Of a stretch of DNA of 50,519 nt, positions 31,251 through 42,249 are shown in pieces. Source of the DNA: Calocera cornea HHB12733. Its lineage: Eukaryota > Basidiomycota > Dacrymycetes > Dacrymycetales > Dacrymycetaceae. Both the position numbers and the translations under genes were made by a program. Numbering within the stretch: the stretch's first letter is position 1; each line of letters opens with the position of its first letter. Under the pieces are notes generated by a model, which saw only the letters and a program-made list of their open reading frames with translations, ran no database searches and had not been told where the DNA came from. Location: positions 1-50,519 of the forward strand of contig KV423992.1 in NCBI GenBank assembly GCA_001632435.1, in the 5' to 3' direction.

Positions 31251-34200
31251 ATGCGCATCGAGGAGCTCGTCCTCGAGGGGTTCAAGTCCTACCCGGTCCG
31301 CACGACCATCACCGGCTGGGACCCGTCCTTCAACGCCATCACGGGCCTGAACGGCTCGGGCAAATCCAACATCCTCGACGCGATATGCTTCGTGCTCGGC
31401 ATCACGAACCTGCAGGCGGTCCGGGCCACGAGCCAGGCCGACTTGATCTACAAGAAGGGCCAGGCCGGCATCAGCAAGGCCAGCGTCACCGTCGTCTTCG
31501 ACAACTCGGATCGGAGCACGAGTCCGGTGGGGTTCGAGGGTCTGGCGCAGATTACGGTCACGCGACAGGTGAGCAGTCGGTCGCGCCTCTCGCCCGTGTA
31601 GGAGGCTCATGTGTCTTCCAGATCGCATTACCCAACATCAGCAAGTACCTCCTAAATGGACACAAGGCGACTGTGCAACAAATACAGAACCTCTTCCAAT
31701 CCGTGCAACTGAACGTCAACAACCCCAACTTCCTGATCATGCAGGGCAAGATCACAAAGGTGCTGAACATGAAGCCGCAAGAGGTTCTCGGCATGGTGGA
31801 AGAGGCCAGCGGGACGAGGATGTTCGAGGATCGGAAAGAGAAGGCGATCAAGACTATTGCGAAGAAGGAGAAGAGGGTGGAGGAGATCACTAGCGTGCGC
31901 GCAGTTGCACCTCACCCATTCCAGATGAAACTGACCACGTTTGACAGATCTTGAACGAGGAGATCACACCTAAGCTTGACAAGCTACGAGAAGAGAAGCG
32001 CTCCTTCCTGGCATATCAAAAGACGTCCTCTGAGCTCGAACGGCTGGCCCGCCTTCTTACAGCTTTCGAATGGACCGACCGCCGACAGCGCGAGACTGCG
32101 AAAGCTGCGGCCGTCGAAAAAAACAAAGCCGCCGTCGCCGCTGCCGAAGCCGCCAAGTCTTCCGCACAGGAGGAAAGCAAGCGCGCCGAAGCGGAGAAGA
32201 CGAAAGTCGAGAAGGCGCGCGACCAGGAGCTGAAGAAGTCGGGCAAGTTCAGCAAGCTCGAGGAGGAGGTCAAGAGCACCGGCACGGAGGTCGTTCGCCT
32301 CAGTACACAAATGGACATGGCACAGGGGAGCGTGAGGGAGGAGGAAGGGCGGGTGAAGGAGCTCGAGGCTGGCATGGGGGAGCTCACGGGAAAGAAGGCG
32401 GAGAAGGAGACAGAGATGAAGCAGGCCGAGCAGGCATTTGCTGATGCCAAGAAGAAGCATGACGAGCTCGCGGAGAAGGTCTCGACAAACTCGGAGCTGC
32501 TGCAGACCCTGCTTACAGGTCTGTCGACAAACAAGGCGTCAACATCCTCTGGCTATCTCGGCCGCTTATCCCAGCTACGCCAACAGCTTGCTACGCTCTC
32601 GTCTTCGGATCAGCAGGGTGCTGCTAAGCAGAAGATGCTGCAAGCGGAGCTGAAGACGAAGGAGGGTAAGATGAAGGAGGGTGAGAAGGAAGGCGCAGAA
32701 GGGAAGAAGGCATTGGAGAAGATGACGAAGGAGATCGAGAAGCTCACCAAGGAGGTCGAGAAGGAGAACTGGGGCGAAGACCGGGAGAAGGAGCTTGATG
32801 AGCGCCGACGAGCGTGCCGCGCGCGTGTTGCCGAGCTCACCGAGCAGAGGGATGCGCTGCGGTCAAAGCTCTCCTCGCTCGAGTTCAACTATACACCTCC
32901 TGCCAACTTCGACACACGCAAAGTCCATGGTCTCGTTGCCAAGCTTGTCAACCTTCCGGCATCGTCCCACGCGTCATCAACTGCCCTGGAGATCGCTGCA
33001 GGCGGCAGGCTGTACAATGTCGTGGTCCAGGATGAGAAAGTCGGCAGCGACCTGCTCCAGAAAGGCCAGTTGAAGAAGCGAGTGACAATCATCCCGTTGA
33101 ACAAGATCAACCAACCGAAGGTTCCTGCAGAGGTAAACGACATGGGCTACTTCATTCGGATGATACTGACAGCTCTTCTCAGAAACTTGCTGCCGCCAAC
33201 AAGATCGCTCCGGGCAAGGTCAGCGTCGCGCTCTCCCTCGTTGGTTATGAGAATGAAGTCAAAGCGGCCATGTCATACGTTTTCGGCGACACGCTCATCT
33301 GCGCCGATTCCACCTCTGCGCAAGCTGTTACGTTCGCCCCCCAAGTCGGCATGAAGTCTGTTACTCTCGATGGCGACGTGTACGACCCCTCCGGTACGCT
33401 CTCGGGTGGCTCCAAGCCCAGCGGTAGCGGTATCCTCGTGAAAGTGATGGAGCTGAAGGAGTGCGAGGGCAAGCTAGAGGAGGCAGAGCGCAACAAGGCG
33501 CAAGTCGAGAAGGAGTGGGAGCAGAGCAGGCAGAAGGCGACAAAGTGGGAGGAGAAGAAACGCGAGCTCGAGATCAAGAGCCACGAGATGCGCCTGCTTC
33601 AGGAGCGCGTTTCCGGTGGTAATGCGGCGATGGTAAGACAGCCCAGGACACATTGTATATTGGTGCTGATGGAGGTCAATAGCTTTTGCAAGACGTCGAC
33701 AACATCAAGCAGTCTCTCAAGGACATTGAGGACAGCCTAAAGGAGTCGAAGCAGAAGCAAAAGGAAGCGGATGCCGAGATCTCAAAGATCGAAAAGGACA
33801 TGGAGGAATTCAAGGGCAACAAAGAAGGCAAGATCAAGGAGCTTAAGGTAAATACAACCATTCTCTTTGCTGCCACCCAGTGCTGATGTGCTCTCAGACC
33901 GACATTACTAAGCAAAAGGAAGCTCTGAGTAAGCAGACGGTTGCGCTGAAGGGTGTTCAGAAGGACATGCAAACTGCCGAGCTGGAGCTAGGCATGTGCC
34001 CATCTTGAACGAGGCTTGCAATAACTAACAGGATCCCAGAGCAAACTGTCAAGGACATTGAATCCGCCCAAGCAGAGGTCGAAGAAGCCAAGTCGAGCGT
34101 AAAGAAGCTGCAAGCTGAGCTTGCCGCCCTCAAGAAACACAGAGACGCTGCTCAAGCAAAGCATGACGTTGCAGAGGCGAAGCTGAAGAAAGAACGCGAA

Positions 34201-35346
34201 ACTCTGACCGCTTTCGACGAGGAAATTCACGAGCTCGAGGAAGTCATCAAAGCGAAGCAGGACGATGTTCAAGAGGCTGAGCTGGAGATGAAGCGCTTGG
34301 AGCATGAGTACACACAGCTCCAGAAAGATCGGACCGCCGCGTTGAACGCTGCTCAAGCGCTTGAGAAGCAGTTCCCATGGATCCTCGAGGAGAAGAAGCA
34401 GTTCGGCAAGGCAGGAACGCCCTACGACTTTAAGAGTGTCAATGTGCCTGATCTCCGAGAACGCGCTCGCGAGCTGGAGCAGCAACAACTGGGCATGAAG
34501 AAGAAGATCAACCCGAGGGTCATGAGCATGATCGATGAGTGCGTTCAAGGAATTTCTGGTTCTGCTGATGGCTCAATCGTCGCACAGTGTTGAGAAGAAG
34601 GAAGGCGCTCTGAAGAAGATGCTCACGACGGTGCTAGCGGACAAGGGCAAGATCGAGCAGACCATTGCAGAGCTGGACCGATACAAGCTCGAAGCTCTGC
34701 AGAAGACGTGGAAGAAGGTGAACGGGTAAGTGCTCGATTGCTGGAGGCGCAAGGGAAGGTCTGACCCGATCATAGTGACTTTGGCGGCATCTTCGCCGAG
34801 CTGCTCCCCGGCAACTTTGCCAAGCTCGAGCCTCCCGAGGGTCAGGATATCATGGCCGGCCTGGAAGTCAAAGTCCGACTGGGCAGCGTCTGGAAGCAGT
34901 CGCTGACCGAGCTGTCCGGCGGGCAGCGCTCGCTCATCGCCCTCTCGCTCATCATGTCCCTGCTTCAGTTCAAGCCCGCGCCGATGTACATCCTGGACGA
35001 GATCGACGCAGCGCTTGATCTAAGCCATACGCAGCATATTGGCCAGCTGTTCAGGAATAGGTTCAAGGGCAGCCAGTTCATTGTCGTGTCGCTCAAGGAA
35101 GGTCTGTTCACAAACGCCAATGTGCTCTTCCGGGCACGGTTCAGGGATGGTACAAGTATCGTCGAGGTGAGTCTCATGACGCTTTGGGCTGTGCTCCAGC
35201 TGACGTCCGTACAGCGTACTGCTCAGAGGAGCGCTTCCGCCTTGTACGATTCCACGAACCAAGACCATGACGCGCCCGACCGGCGAGCACATGGTAAGGC
35301 CGGCGCACAGCGGGCGAAAGCGCCGGCGATCCAGGCAGCAGCATAG
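31251..35346 (+). CDS. SMC2: Condensin subunit SMC2
   Basis: ATPase core of condensin that pairs with SMC4 to compact chromosomes. Exons: 31251-31568, 31622-31894, 31948-33132, 33183-33632, 33683-33847, 33898-33991, 34040-34538, 34588-34725, 34776-35166, 35215-35346, giving 1,214 aa, the usual family length. Walker [10 protein letters not shown] near residue 34, Q-loop region [13 protein letters not shown], long coiled coils, hinge at about 520-680 with FGDTLICAD and GGSKPSGSG, signature LSGGQRS near 1,087 and Walker [13 protein letters not shown] near 1,110. The SMC2-type start ([14 protein letters not shown]) separates it from SMC4. The intron at 33992-34039 seems to use a GC donor: the only GT alternative inserts a few residues into a coiled coil and puts the branch site too close to the acceptor. 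It converges on KSH1. Confidence 0.97.
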
Positions 35347-35571
35347 CGCCGCGGCCACGAGCCTCTAGCATATGACGGTCTTGGCAGGGCAGATGTAGAG
35401 CGTACTGGATATTCGCATTTTGGTGTTGTTTCTCGTGATTTCCGTGTAACAGTAGTGGTGTAATAGTATTGCGTGATCCACGAGTGGGGGAATGCAAGGG
35501 GAGCGTCAGCTCGGATATACAGGCAGAAATACAGGTGTGAGAGACGAGAGAACGTGGCATCGAGGCGCGCG

Positions 35572-35906
35572 CTACTGCACGAGGGTCGTCACGGCCATGA
35601 CGACGCACGCGAGCGCAACGTAAGGTGATAACCGTTCTCCTGCCCGTTCGTCAGCACACCGACCCCTGGGCAGCAGGAGCAGCGAGGGCGCACCTATTCT
35701 CGCACTCATCCAGAACACGCCAAGGAAGCCGCTCTTGTTGCTGTCGATCACGCGGGGCATGACGGCGCGCACGTAGGTGCAGGTGCAGATGAGGAGGAGG
35801 ATGACGAGCAGGAGGGACTGGAAGTTGAAGAGCGCGCTCTGTGCAAGGGGAAGCAGGCCGTCAGCCATCCATCAGCAAGCACGTACCGCAAGAGAGGGCG
35901 TACCAT
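35572..35906 (-). CDS. KSH1: Kish/TMEM167-type Golgi membrane protein
   Basis: Small conserved secretory-pathway protein needed for early Golgi transport in yeast. Exons: 35906-35904 (the ATG alone), 35838-35694, 35639-35572, giving 71 aa, exactly the family size. After the start Met the protein reads [15 protein letters not shown], the signature of the family, then CTCTYVRA, the loop [12 protein letters not shown] with [11 protein letters not shown], and a second membrane helix [10 protein letters not shown]. An apparent in-frame Met within the first intron gives a longer spurious start (MADGLL); the conserved start and the clean gtacgc...gcacag intron argue for the ATG-only exon. Stops of SMC2 and KSH1 face each other with 225 bp between them. 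Confidence 0.93.
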
Positions 35907-36660
35907 GTTTACCGTCCTGCGCAGGGTCTGGGCCGGCGAGCAGACAGATACAAGGTCACCCCTACAGACTGTACCGGTAGTGCGCAGCAGCCCGTGTCGT
36001 AGGTCGTAGGTCGTGTGCGCTGGAGGTACGAAGCCGGAGCCGCAGTGCAGTCGTCTGTCGTCAGAGCACTCGGACGCGTCGTGGAAGTCGCAGGCAAAAG
36101 TGGGTGGCTGTGCTCTCAGCCACGTGAACTCAATTGATGATAGGCGCTGTGCATCGCCCCGTGCCCCTGCGGTTGTGGTGTAACGTCTCCGTCGGCTTAT
36201 GTTTGAACTGCTACTAGTTACTAAAGAACTGACGCTGGGACGACCCTGGTTGCTCTGACTTCCTACCGGGACTGGCGCTGTGCTCTGCTCGTTCGAGCGG
36301 CAGGCGCCTGCCGATGCTTTGTATAGCGGGCTATGAGCTTCTCCGGTGGCTGAGCCCGCCGCCTTCGCACTCTAACCAGCTCCCCGGGCTAGTCACTATC
36401 CCCTCCCACCTGTGCACTGAAACGCGTCCCGCCCAACCCGCATCGCCCTCCCCCCGTTCCCTCCAGCCAGAGCGCCGACAGACTTATAACTCCCCACTCT
36501 GCGGGCCCATGCCCCGGTTCTTCGTATCACCCTACCACCCCACCACCACCCCAAACTCGCGCTGGTCGCTCCCCACTCCGCGCTGGTCGCCACCCCGAAC
36601 TGCAGACCACCTTCCTTGCCCACCCATAACCAACCAACCACCCTAAACACATAGACAAAT
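35907..36660. promoter_or_regulatory. Divergent promoter between KSH1 and a membrane-protein gene
   Basis: 754 bp, no gene. The stretch next to 36661 is C-rich and pyrimidine-rich, typical of the leaders seen before other genes here. Confidence 0.5.
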
Positions 36661-37290
36661 ATGTCCTTCCCGACGATCGCCCTTACGCTCGTGGCCGTGG
36701 CCGCTCGCTCCGTGCTCGCTGCTGACAACGACGAGGAAGGTGTCTCCACCGGCGGGGTGGGCGCGAGCACTGTGCAGACTGTTATGGACTCTACTGCGCC
36801 TGCGAGCGGCTCAGGCTCGACCGTTGCCGCACCCGTGCACAAGACGCTCTTCGACAACGCCATGCCTTACTGCTCCTTCGCGTACGCCTTTCCTCCGCAT
36901 CTGATGTGATGAGAAGCATGCTGACAGTGCTGCAGCGGCGGCAAGATCCAGTGCGACCCTCTGACGACGCACCAGAAGCTCTTCGTGATCCTCGCGGCCA
37001 TGACCTTTGCGCTGGTCTTCCTCCTGCTCATCACCCTCTGCTGCTGCTGCTGCTGCTCCCGGCGGCGCTCGCGCAAATCCCCTCCATCGATCTACGTCTC
37101 CTCCTCCTCCTCCTCGCTCGAGGCCCCGCCCTCCGCCCAAGGTCCGTACTACGGCGCGTACGGCGGGCAGCCTCCCTACGGCTCGAGCCGTTTAAACGAC
37201 TCGCGCCCGCAAGCGGGCTCCGGGGGGACAGCTGGGAAGGACGGGGAGAAGCGGCAGGCGGTGTATGGACGGGAGTATTCGCGTACGTGA
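36661..37290 (+). CDS. Small type I membrane protein with poly-Cys juxtamembrane run
   Basis: Exons 36661-36881 and 36936-37290 give 191 aa. Residues 1-20 form a signal peptide (cleavage near VLA-A), followed by a Ser/Thr/Gly-rich outer segment with two Cys near the membrane (YCSF, IQCD). One helix at about 89-108 (LFVILAAMTFALVFLLLITL) is followed by six consecutive Cys residues coded by TGC repeats, then RRRSRK. The cytosolic tail is rich in Ser, Tyr, Gly and Pro (PYYGAYGGQPPYG). The Cys run directly under the membrane is a likely S-acylation site; this is inference. I do not recognise a named family. Confidence 0.75.
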
Positions 37291-37857
37291 TTGACGAGGA
37301 GCGGGGCGAGATGCGGAGCTCGACCAAGTGGAGCTGGACGAGCGAGAACGCCGTTGTTAAAAAGTAGCAGCGGGTGTGAGTGTGCGTGTACGATGCGAGT
37401 AATAGACCGTCGGAAAGGACAATATACCCCTGCTTGGCTCTCTGCTTTGGGAGGAGCGTCGCGTGCGAGAGGGAGCAGATGAAACGTATCGACCGTCTCA
37501 AACATGACATCGTTTGACCTCAGCCTGCTTCCCGCGGCCAAATCGTTTGTCCTTCGCCTTCGTTAGCCCGTATGACCCCCTCACACAAGCTCCCAAGAAC
37601 GCAGGCCCTCGAGGGAGGGAGCGGCATCTACCCCGCCCCAGCGCATCATCCGTGCTGACTCACCCGTGCTGACTCATGCCCCAGTTCAATCCGGAAGCGA
37701 CGAGCGGCTCCGTCTTCGTCCCTGCCCACCGTCCCACGCATTCCATCTTCCAGCAGGAGCATCCCTTCCCCGGCAGTCTCCCTCTGCTCGTCGTCCATCA
37801 GCTATCTGCTCACCTCACCGTACTCAACCCGCAAAAGCACACCACAGCAAACAGACA
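37291..37857. promoter_or_regulatory. Intergenic, promoter side of MPC1
   Basis: 567 bp with no gene recognised. Confidence 0.45.
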
Positions 37858-38647
37858 ATGGCATCCGGATTCGTCAACTGGCTCAAGAGCCCAAAGGCCC
37901 GCCAGTACTTCTTCAGTGCGTAGCCCCCTTGTCCCTTGCATGTCCGAGGCCCGAAATCTCACCACCGTCTTATTCTGATTAGGCACGCACTTCTGGGGCC
38001 CCGTCAGTCTGCTCCTGTTATGCTGAAGTGGGATGTTGTTGCTGACCGTGGATGGGATGGCATCGGGGCATTGCAGATCGCTAACTGGGGACTGCCGCTC
38101 GCCGCGCTCGCGGATCTTCAGAAGGACGAGACGGTCATCTCTGGGCCGATGACGACCGCGCTCGCCTGTTACTCGTGCGTCCCTTGTCCCTCCACGCAAC
38201 AATAGAATGAGCGCTAACTCAACAGTACCGCAGGATGGTGTTCATGCGGTTCGGTGTGTCCCTTTGCCGGTACAGTAGATATACGCGACCCTCGTACTGA
38301 CCCAGCTCGTGTATGCAGCCTGGAAAGTCCAGCCGCGGAACTACCTCCTCTTCGCCTGCCACGCGACCAACACCGCCGCGCAGCTCGCGCAAGGCGCGCG
38401 GTTCACGAACTACTGGTTCCTCGGCGGCCGGGAGAAGAAGCTCGGCCCCGCAGGCGTCGCCGCCCAGGACGCGATGCTCGCTGCGGAGAAGGCGGCTGAG
38501 CATGCGGCGCACGGGCAGGGCACGGACGTGAAGGAGGTCGTGCATGAGATGGGCGTGCGCGCCCAGGCGGTCGGGAGGGAGGTCGAGCAGGGCGTGGGCA
38601 GGAGCGTGCAGGACGTGAAGACGAAGATTGCCGAGCTGAGAAAATAA
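37858..38647 (+). CDS. MPC1: Mitochondrial pyruvate carrier subunit 1
   Basis: Inner-membrane protein that forms, with a partner MPC subunit, the carrier bringing pyruvate into the matrix. Exons: 37858-37915, 37983-38002, 38077-38174, 38234-38253, 38319-38647, giving 174 aa; two exons are only 20 bp. Family landmarks run in order: the start [19 protein letters not shown], then [47 protein letters not shown] and GARFTNYW. Fungal MPC1 usually ends near 110-130 residues; here about 70 Ala/Glu/Lys-rich, probably helical residues follow the GGREKK segment. The neighbours give no operon-like link. Confidence 0.95.
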
Positions 38648-39000
38648 GGCTGCTGGAGCGCGGCCGTGCCCAAACCGAACCGTCCTTGTTCCCTTTCCCT
38701 TTCCCGTTCTTTTCCTGCTCTGGCCTGGCACTCGTGCTGGGCCAGAGCGGTGGACTGGACCGCAGGGAAGGGCGGGATACCCGGCGTGTGCATGATGTAC
38801 CTGAACTGGGATTTATTGTGTTATCTAGACGACCCCTCGTCCAGTCTGGACCCAAATGCTGACGCTTTCTTAATGCCCGAACCTGCTGCTCTCTCTTCCA
38901 TACATGAACCTGCCCGCTCTCGTACACCTATTGCACACCCGCACACGCCCCTGCTCTCGCCTGCTACCCCGTATTGTCGGCCGTCGTCGGATTGGCTTAC
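38648..39000. other. Intergenic 3' flanks of MPC1 and the Dabb gene
   Basis: 353 bp between convergent stops; nothing recognised. One 9-base near match to the 11-mer of the first gene occurs near 38799 and is likely chance. Confidence 0.5.
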
Positions 39001-39498
39001 TTAGAATTCGCCAGGCGTAAAGTCGAACACACAGGCGTCGGTGACAAGGCCCCCGTTGCCTCCCTGTCGCACGCCCATACACATGAGGTACCTTTGTTGG
39101 CAATTGGAGGATAAAGACGTACAGCGAACGCTAAGTGCTCGGCGTCCTTCTCGAGGTAGTAGGTCCTATCCTCCTCAGTCTATACAGGTCGTTAGCGCCT
39201 GTCATATCCCTATCCATACCTCGCAGCCTTACCTCAAACTCGACAACAAAGCCGTACTTTATCCCCCTCCAATCAGCTCTCAGCCCCGCGATATGCAGCC
39301 TCTCAGACGCACCTGCAAGCCCTTGCCCTTGCCCTCCGGGCTCGTCTGCTTTCCCCCTATGAGGCTCTTGATGTACTTGCTGCCGTCGGGCTTGACACAC
39401 TTGTCCTTGAGCGCTAGGAAGCGGGCTGCGAGGGCTTGTTGGGCCTCCGCGGTGGAGGAGGGGGCGAGGGCGAAGAGGACTATGTGCGTGATGGGCAT
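39001..39498 (-). CDS. Stress-responsive A/B barrel (Dabb) domain protein
   Basis: Small dimeric ferredoxin-like barrel protein; the domain occurs in stress-induced proteins and some cyclases or decarboxylases, so the reaction is unknown. Exons: 39498-39313, about 39265-39233, 39179-39123, 39063-39001, about 112 aa. It starts MPITHIVLFALAP, contains LKDKCVKPDGSKYI and GGKQTSPEG, then GIKYGFVVEFE, EDRTYYLEKDAEHLAF, and ends with the hallmark VFDFTPGEF. Problem: the first donor (after LQ) and the acceptor at 39267/39266 leave the frame one base off; removing one G from the G5 run at 39263-39267 would restore it, so a sequencing error, a real frameshift or an unusual splice site (possible GC donor after SPE) is involved. 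Confidence 0.8.
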
Positions 39499-39725
39499 CG
39501 TGGAGCGTTTGGAATGGGCTACGAGCTGGGCGCAGTTGTGGATGGTGTGCAGGAGGGATCCTTGGACGCAGCTGGGATGGAGGCCACGGGCCGTCGGGGT
39601 CAGGCCCGACGCGCTGGCACGAGCACCGACAGGGACGACGGCACGCGTCGCGCCTCATACCTCATCCTGCGCGACGCCCCCAGCCGGTCAGCAACTGCAA
39701 CTGCTCAATCCACACAGTACTGCCA

Positions 39726-40692
39726 ATGCCCCATGACCCCGAGGCGCGCCCCGCCGTAGCGAGGGACGAGTTGCAGAAGCTCACCGAGGCCGTGCGGGAG
39801 GCCGTGGGGAGGCTCGAGAGCGCCGTGAGGGAGGAGAAGGCAGCGCGGGAGGAGGTGCAGGCTGGTGCGTCTTCCTCCCTCTCCTCACTACCATTCTACT
39901 TCAGGATGCTAATATAACACTGGGTATAGAGCTCGATGCGGCGCACGCGGCGCTCGAGAAGGCGGAGGGGGTGAAGGAAGGGCTCGAGCAGCGGCTGTTC
40001 GAGCTCGGCGAGCGGATCGGCTCGGGCGCGCACGTCCCGCCAAAGGAGCGCGTACTCCAGATGGCCAGCAACCCCGTGAGCGACCATTTTGCGGTCCGGG
40101 CGGAACAGCTCGATGCGGTGCGTGATTCTGCTGTGCGCTTAGTGGGGCTAGACTGCTCATGCGCTGGGGGTAGTTACGCGCGGAGAGGGACGCGCTGCTC
40201 ACGAAGCAGAAGGGCGAGGGGTGGGTGCCTGCCGAGTCGTGGGCTGCCGTGCAGCGGGAAAAAGAAGCCCTGCTAGAAGAAGCGAGGCAGCGGGAAAAGC
40301 GCATGCTGCGGCTCAAGCAGGTCTTCGCTGCGAAAGCTACCGAGTTCCGGGAAGCGGTTACGTCGATCCTGGGGTACAAACTCAACTTCTCGGGCAACGG
40401 GCGTGTGAGGCTCACGAGCGTGTACGACGCGGGGACGGCGCTGGTGTTCCAGAGCTCGGACGAGGGTGGGGATGTGGGGAGCATGCGCTTGATCGGCGTG
40501 GGCGAGCGCGCGGAGCAGGGCGAGCTTGCCGAGGGGGAGGGCGTCGCAGGCGCATTGCAGTTCTGGGTCAGGCAGAGGGGGAGCATCCCCTGCTTTCTGA
40601 GCCAGCTCACGATTGAATGCTTCGAGAAGACGACGATGGGGAGGAGCGCCGGGTACGCCCTCGGGGACGGGGACGAGGGGCAGGAGGAGTAG
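39726..40692 (+). CDS. MAD1: Compact spindle checkpoint protein MAD1 (C-terminal half only)
   Basis: MAD1 recruits MAD2 to unattached kinetochores and is held there by BUB1. Exons: 39726-39864, 39930-40117, 40174-40692, giving 281 aa, against about 700 for typical MAD1. What is present: a coiled coil (1-80), a MAD2-interaction-like motif RVLQMASNP at 87-95 equivalent to the human KVLHMSLNP region, more coiled coil, the BUB1-binding RLK motif at 155-157, and the RWD-like C-terminal domain (RLKQVFAAKATEF, LGYKLNF, RVRLTSVYD, SIPCFLSQLTIECFE). The long N-terminal coiled coil that tethers MAD1 to nuclear pores is absent; the space upstream is occupied by the opposite-strand Dabb gene 227 bp away, so no missing exons fit. 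Confidence 0.88.
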
Positions 40693-41048
40693 CCCAAGAG
40701 GGGAATGTATCATACCATCTGCTTCCATACCATCTGTGCGTAATTCATCCCCTGGACTGGGGGTGCTTTCATCATCCAACGTTGGGCAAAAGTCGGTGAG
40801 AGAAGTGCAGCGAAGAACGGAGAAGCAACACGTGCAGTGCGATCCATGGGGACATGGCCAATACGCAAATACGACATTACATTGCACTGTGTGGTCGCAT
40901 GTACAAAGTACAGTCACGTACTATTACTGGGACCCATGGAATATGAGTTCTCTGGACGGTCTATGTCGAAACGTGCCGGCACGTCTTGCTTGGGTCTTGC
41001 GCATCGAGCCGGAGTCGCCATGACTTCCCGCTCGCCCCTGCCCGAAGC
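40693..41048. other. Intergenic 3' flanks of MAD1 and a YCII gene
   Basis: 356 bp between convergent stops, nothing recognised. Confidence 0.5.
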
Positions 41049-41475
41049 TCACTGCCCGAGCTTAGCCTGCCTCCATTCGGTGACGCGCATCTGGCTCGGG
41101 TCCCACTGTCACGGCTGGTTTAGCATTCCTCGTCCGGGGTATGTTAGAATCGCGCGGACTCACCACGCCCGACTGATAGTAAGGATCTGCCTCAAATAGC
41201 TTCTTCGCCTCGGCGAGAGAAGGCGCCCGCACAGCGAGGCAGTTCCCGATGACGTTCCCCTGCTCATCGAGCAGTGCGCCTCCCAGCGCTGCACCAGGCG
41301 TCGTCAGCAAGGCATTAGGCGCTCGAGAGTCGCGTAAGTTGGATCACGCACTCATTATGCCCGCAGCGGCGCGCTCGGCGACCAGCGACTTGTGTGCCGG
41401 CCCCGCCAGCTCGCGCCGAGGGATGGCGTCGGGGAAGTAGGGCGCGTAGCAGAGGTAGCTCTTGAGCTCGGACAT
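41049..41475 (-). CDS. YCII-domain protein copy 1
   Basis: Small ferredoxin-like alpha/beta protein of the YCII (YciI) family, related in fold to muconolactone isomerase; the cellular reaction is unknown. Exons: 41475-41352, 41288-41164, 41105-41049, giving 101 aa. It reads YLCYAPYFPDA at the first strand, LGGALLDEQG in the turn, EAKKLFEADPYYQSGV and the hallmark WDPSQMRV. Exon lengths 124 and 125 bp are identical to copy 3, and the last intron falls between Val and Trp of the conserved GV-W motif as in all four copies. It points away from the other three. Confidence 0.9.
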
Positions 41476-42249
41476 GGCTGAGTCGGCGGGATGGAGCGGT
41501 ATGAGGTGCGGCGGAGACGGCAGCCGGCTCGCCAAGCGAATCAAGTGGGTATTAAGTACTACTACGGCGGGGCCTAGCAACGAGGCGGCCTCGCGGTGGA
41601 GGGACGTCGGCAGTGGGCGGGTGACGGCACCGACGCTACTACTGGCGTAAGCAAGTTGTACCCACCAATTGCGGGTGCCCATTCAGGTTTTCGACCTGAT
41701 CATCGAGCCGCCCTGGATCATCGCCAGGCGTCGGCACTTCGGCCGGCATCCGCAACCGCTCGCAGCGGCTGGCAAATGGGGCGATGCGCTCCTTCCATCC
41801 TCTGGCAGGTTACTCCGAGATAGTGGGCCGCGATCGAGAAGATCTACGACTTTGGGTGCGCTGCCGCGCAAGATTGAAGACTCCAACCAGAAGGGTTTCA
41901 AGGGGCAGCTTGCATCTTCCTGCGCGTTTCGCTTCAGCATCATTACTGATCATCATTCTGCAGCTCCCTCTGGGAAACATAATCGCCGATCTGTATAGTA
42001 GATGCACATCCGTGGCAGGTGACCGGCAGGTGGTGGGTCGGGTCAAGGGCCGCAAACGGGCCCGAGAGACGGGCCGGCGGACCGGCATTCGCGCCGGGAC
42101 CGGACATGGCTTATGTAAGGCTACCGGCGCATGGCATCATCTCCTGAGGGTTTCGTGGGCCGAGGCCTCCCGCTGGCTTAGGTAGCTGGAGCATTACTAA
42201 CCGCTGCTCGACACCTGCATCGCAGTATCAGCGCTTGACAACTACCACC
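41476..42249. promoter_or_regulatory. Divergent region between YCII copies 1 and 2
   Basis: 774 bp with no gene recognised; must carry both promoters. Confidence 0.45.

Noticed and set aside
33996..34031. GT-AG intron alternative in SMC2
   Set aside because: It is only 36 nt, its branch A lies 3-4 nt from the acceptor, and it breaks the coiled coil; the GC-AG alternative fits better, though RNA evidence is needed.
39041..39725. Missing N-terminal MAD1 exons upstream on the plus strand
   Set aside because: The plus-strand frames there are antisense to the Dabb exons and show no coiled-coil pattern.
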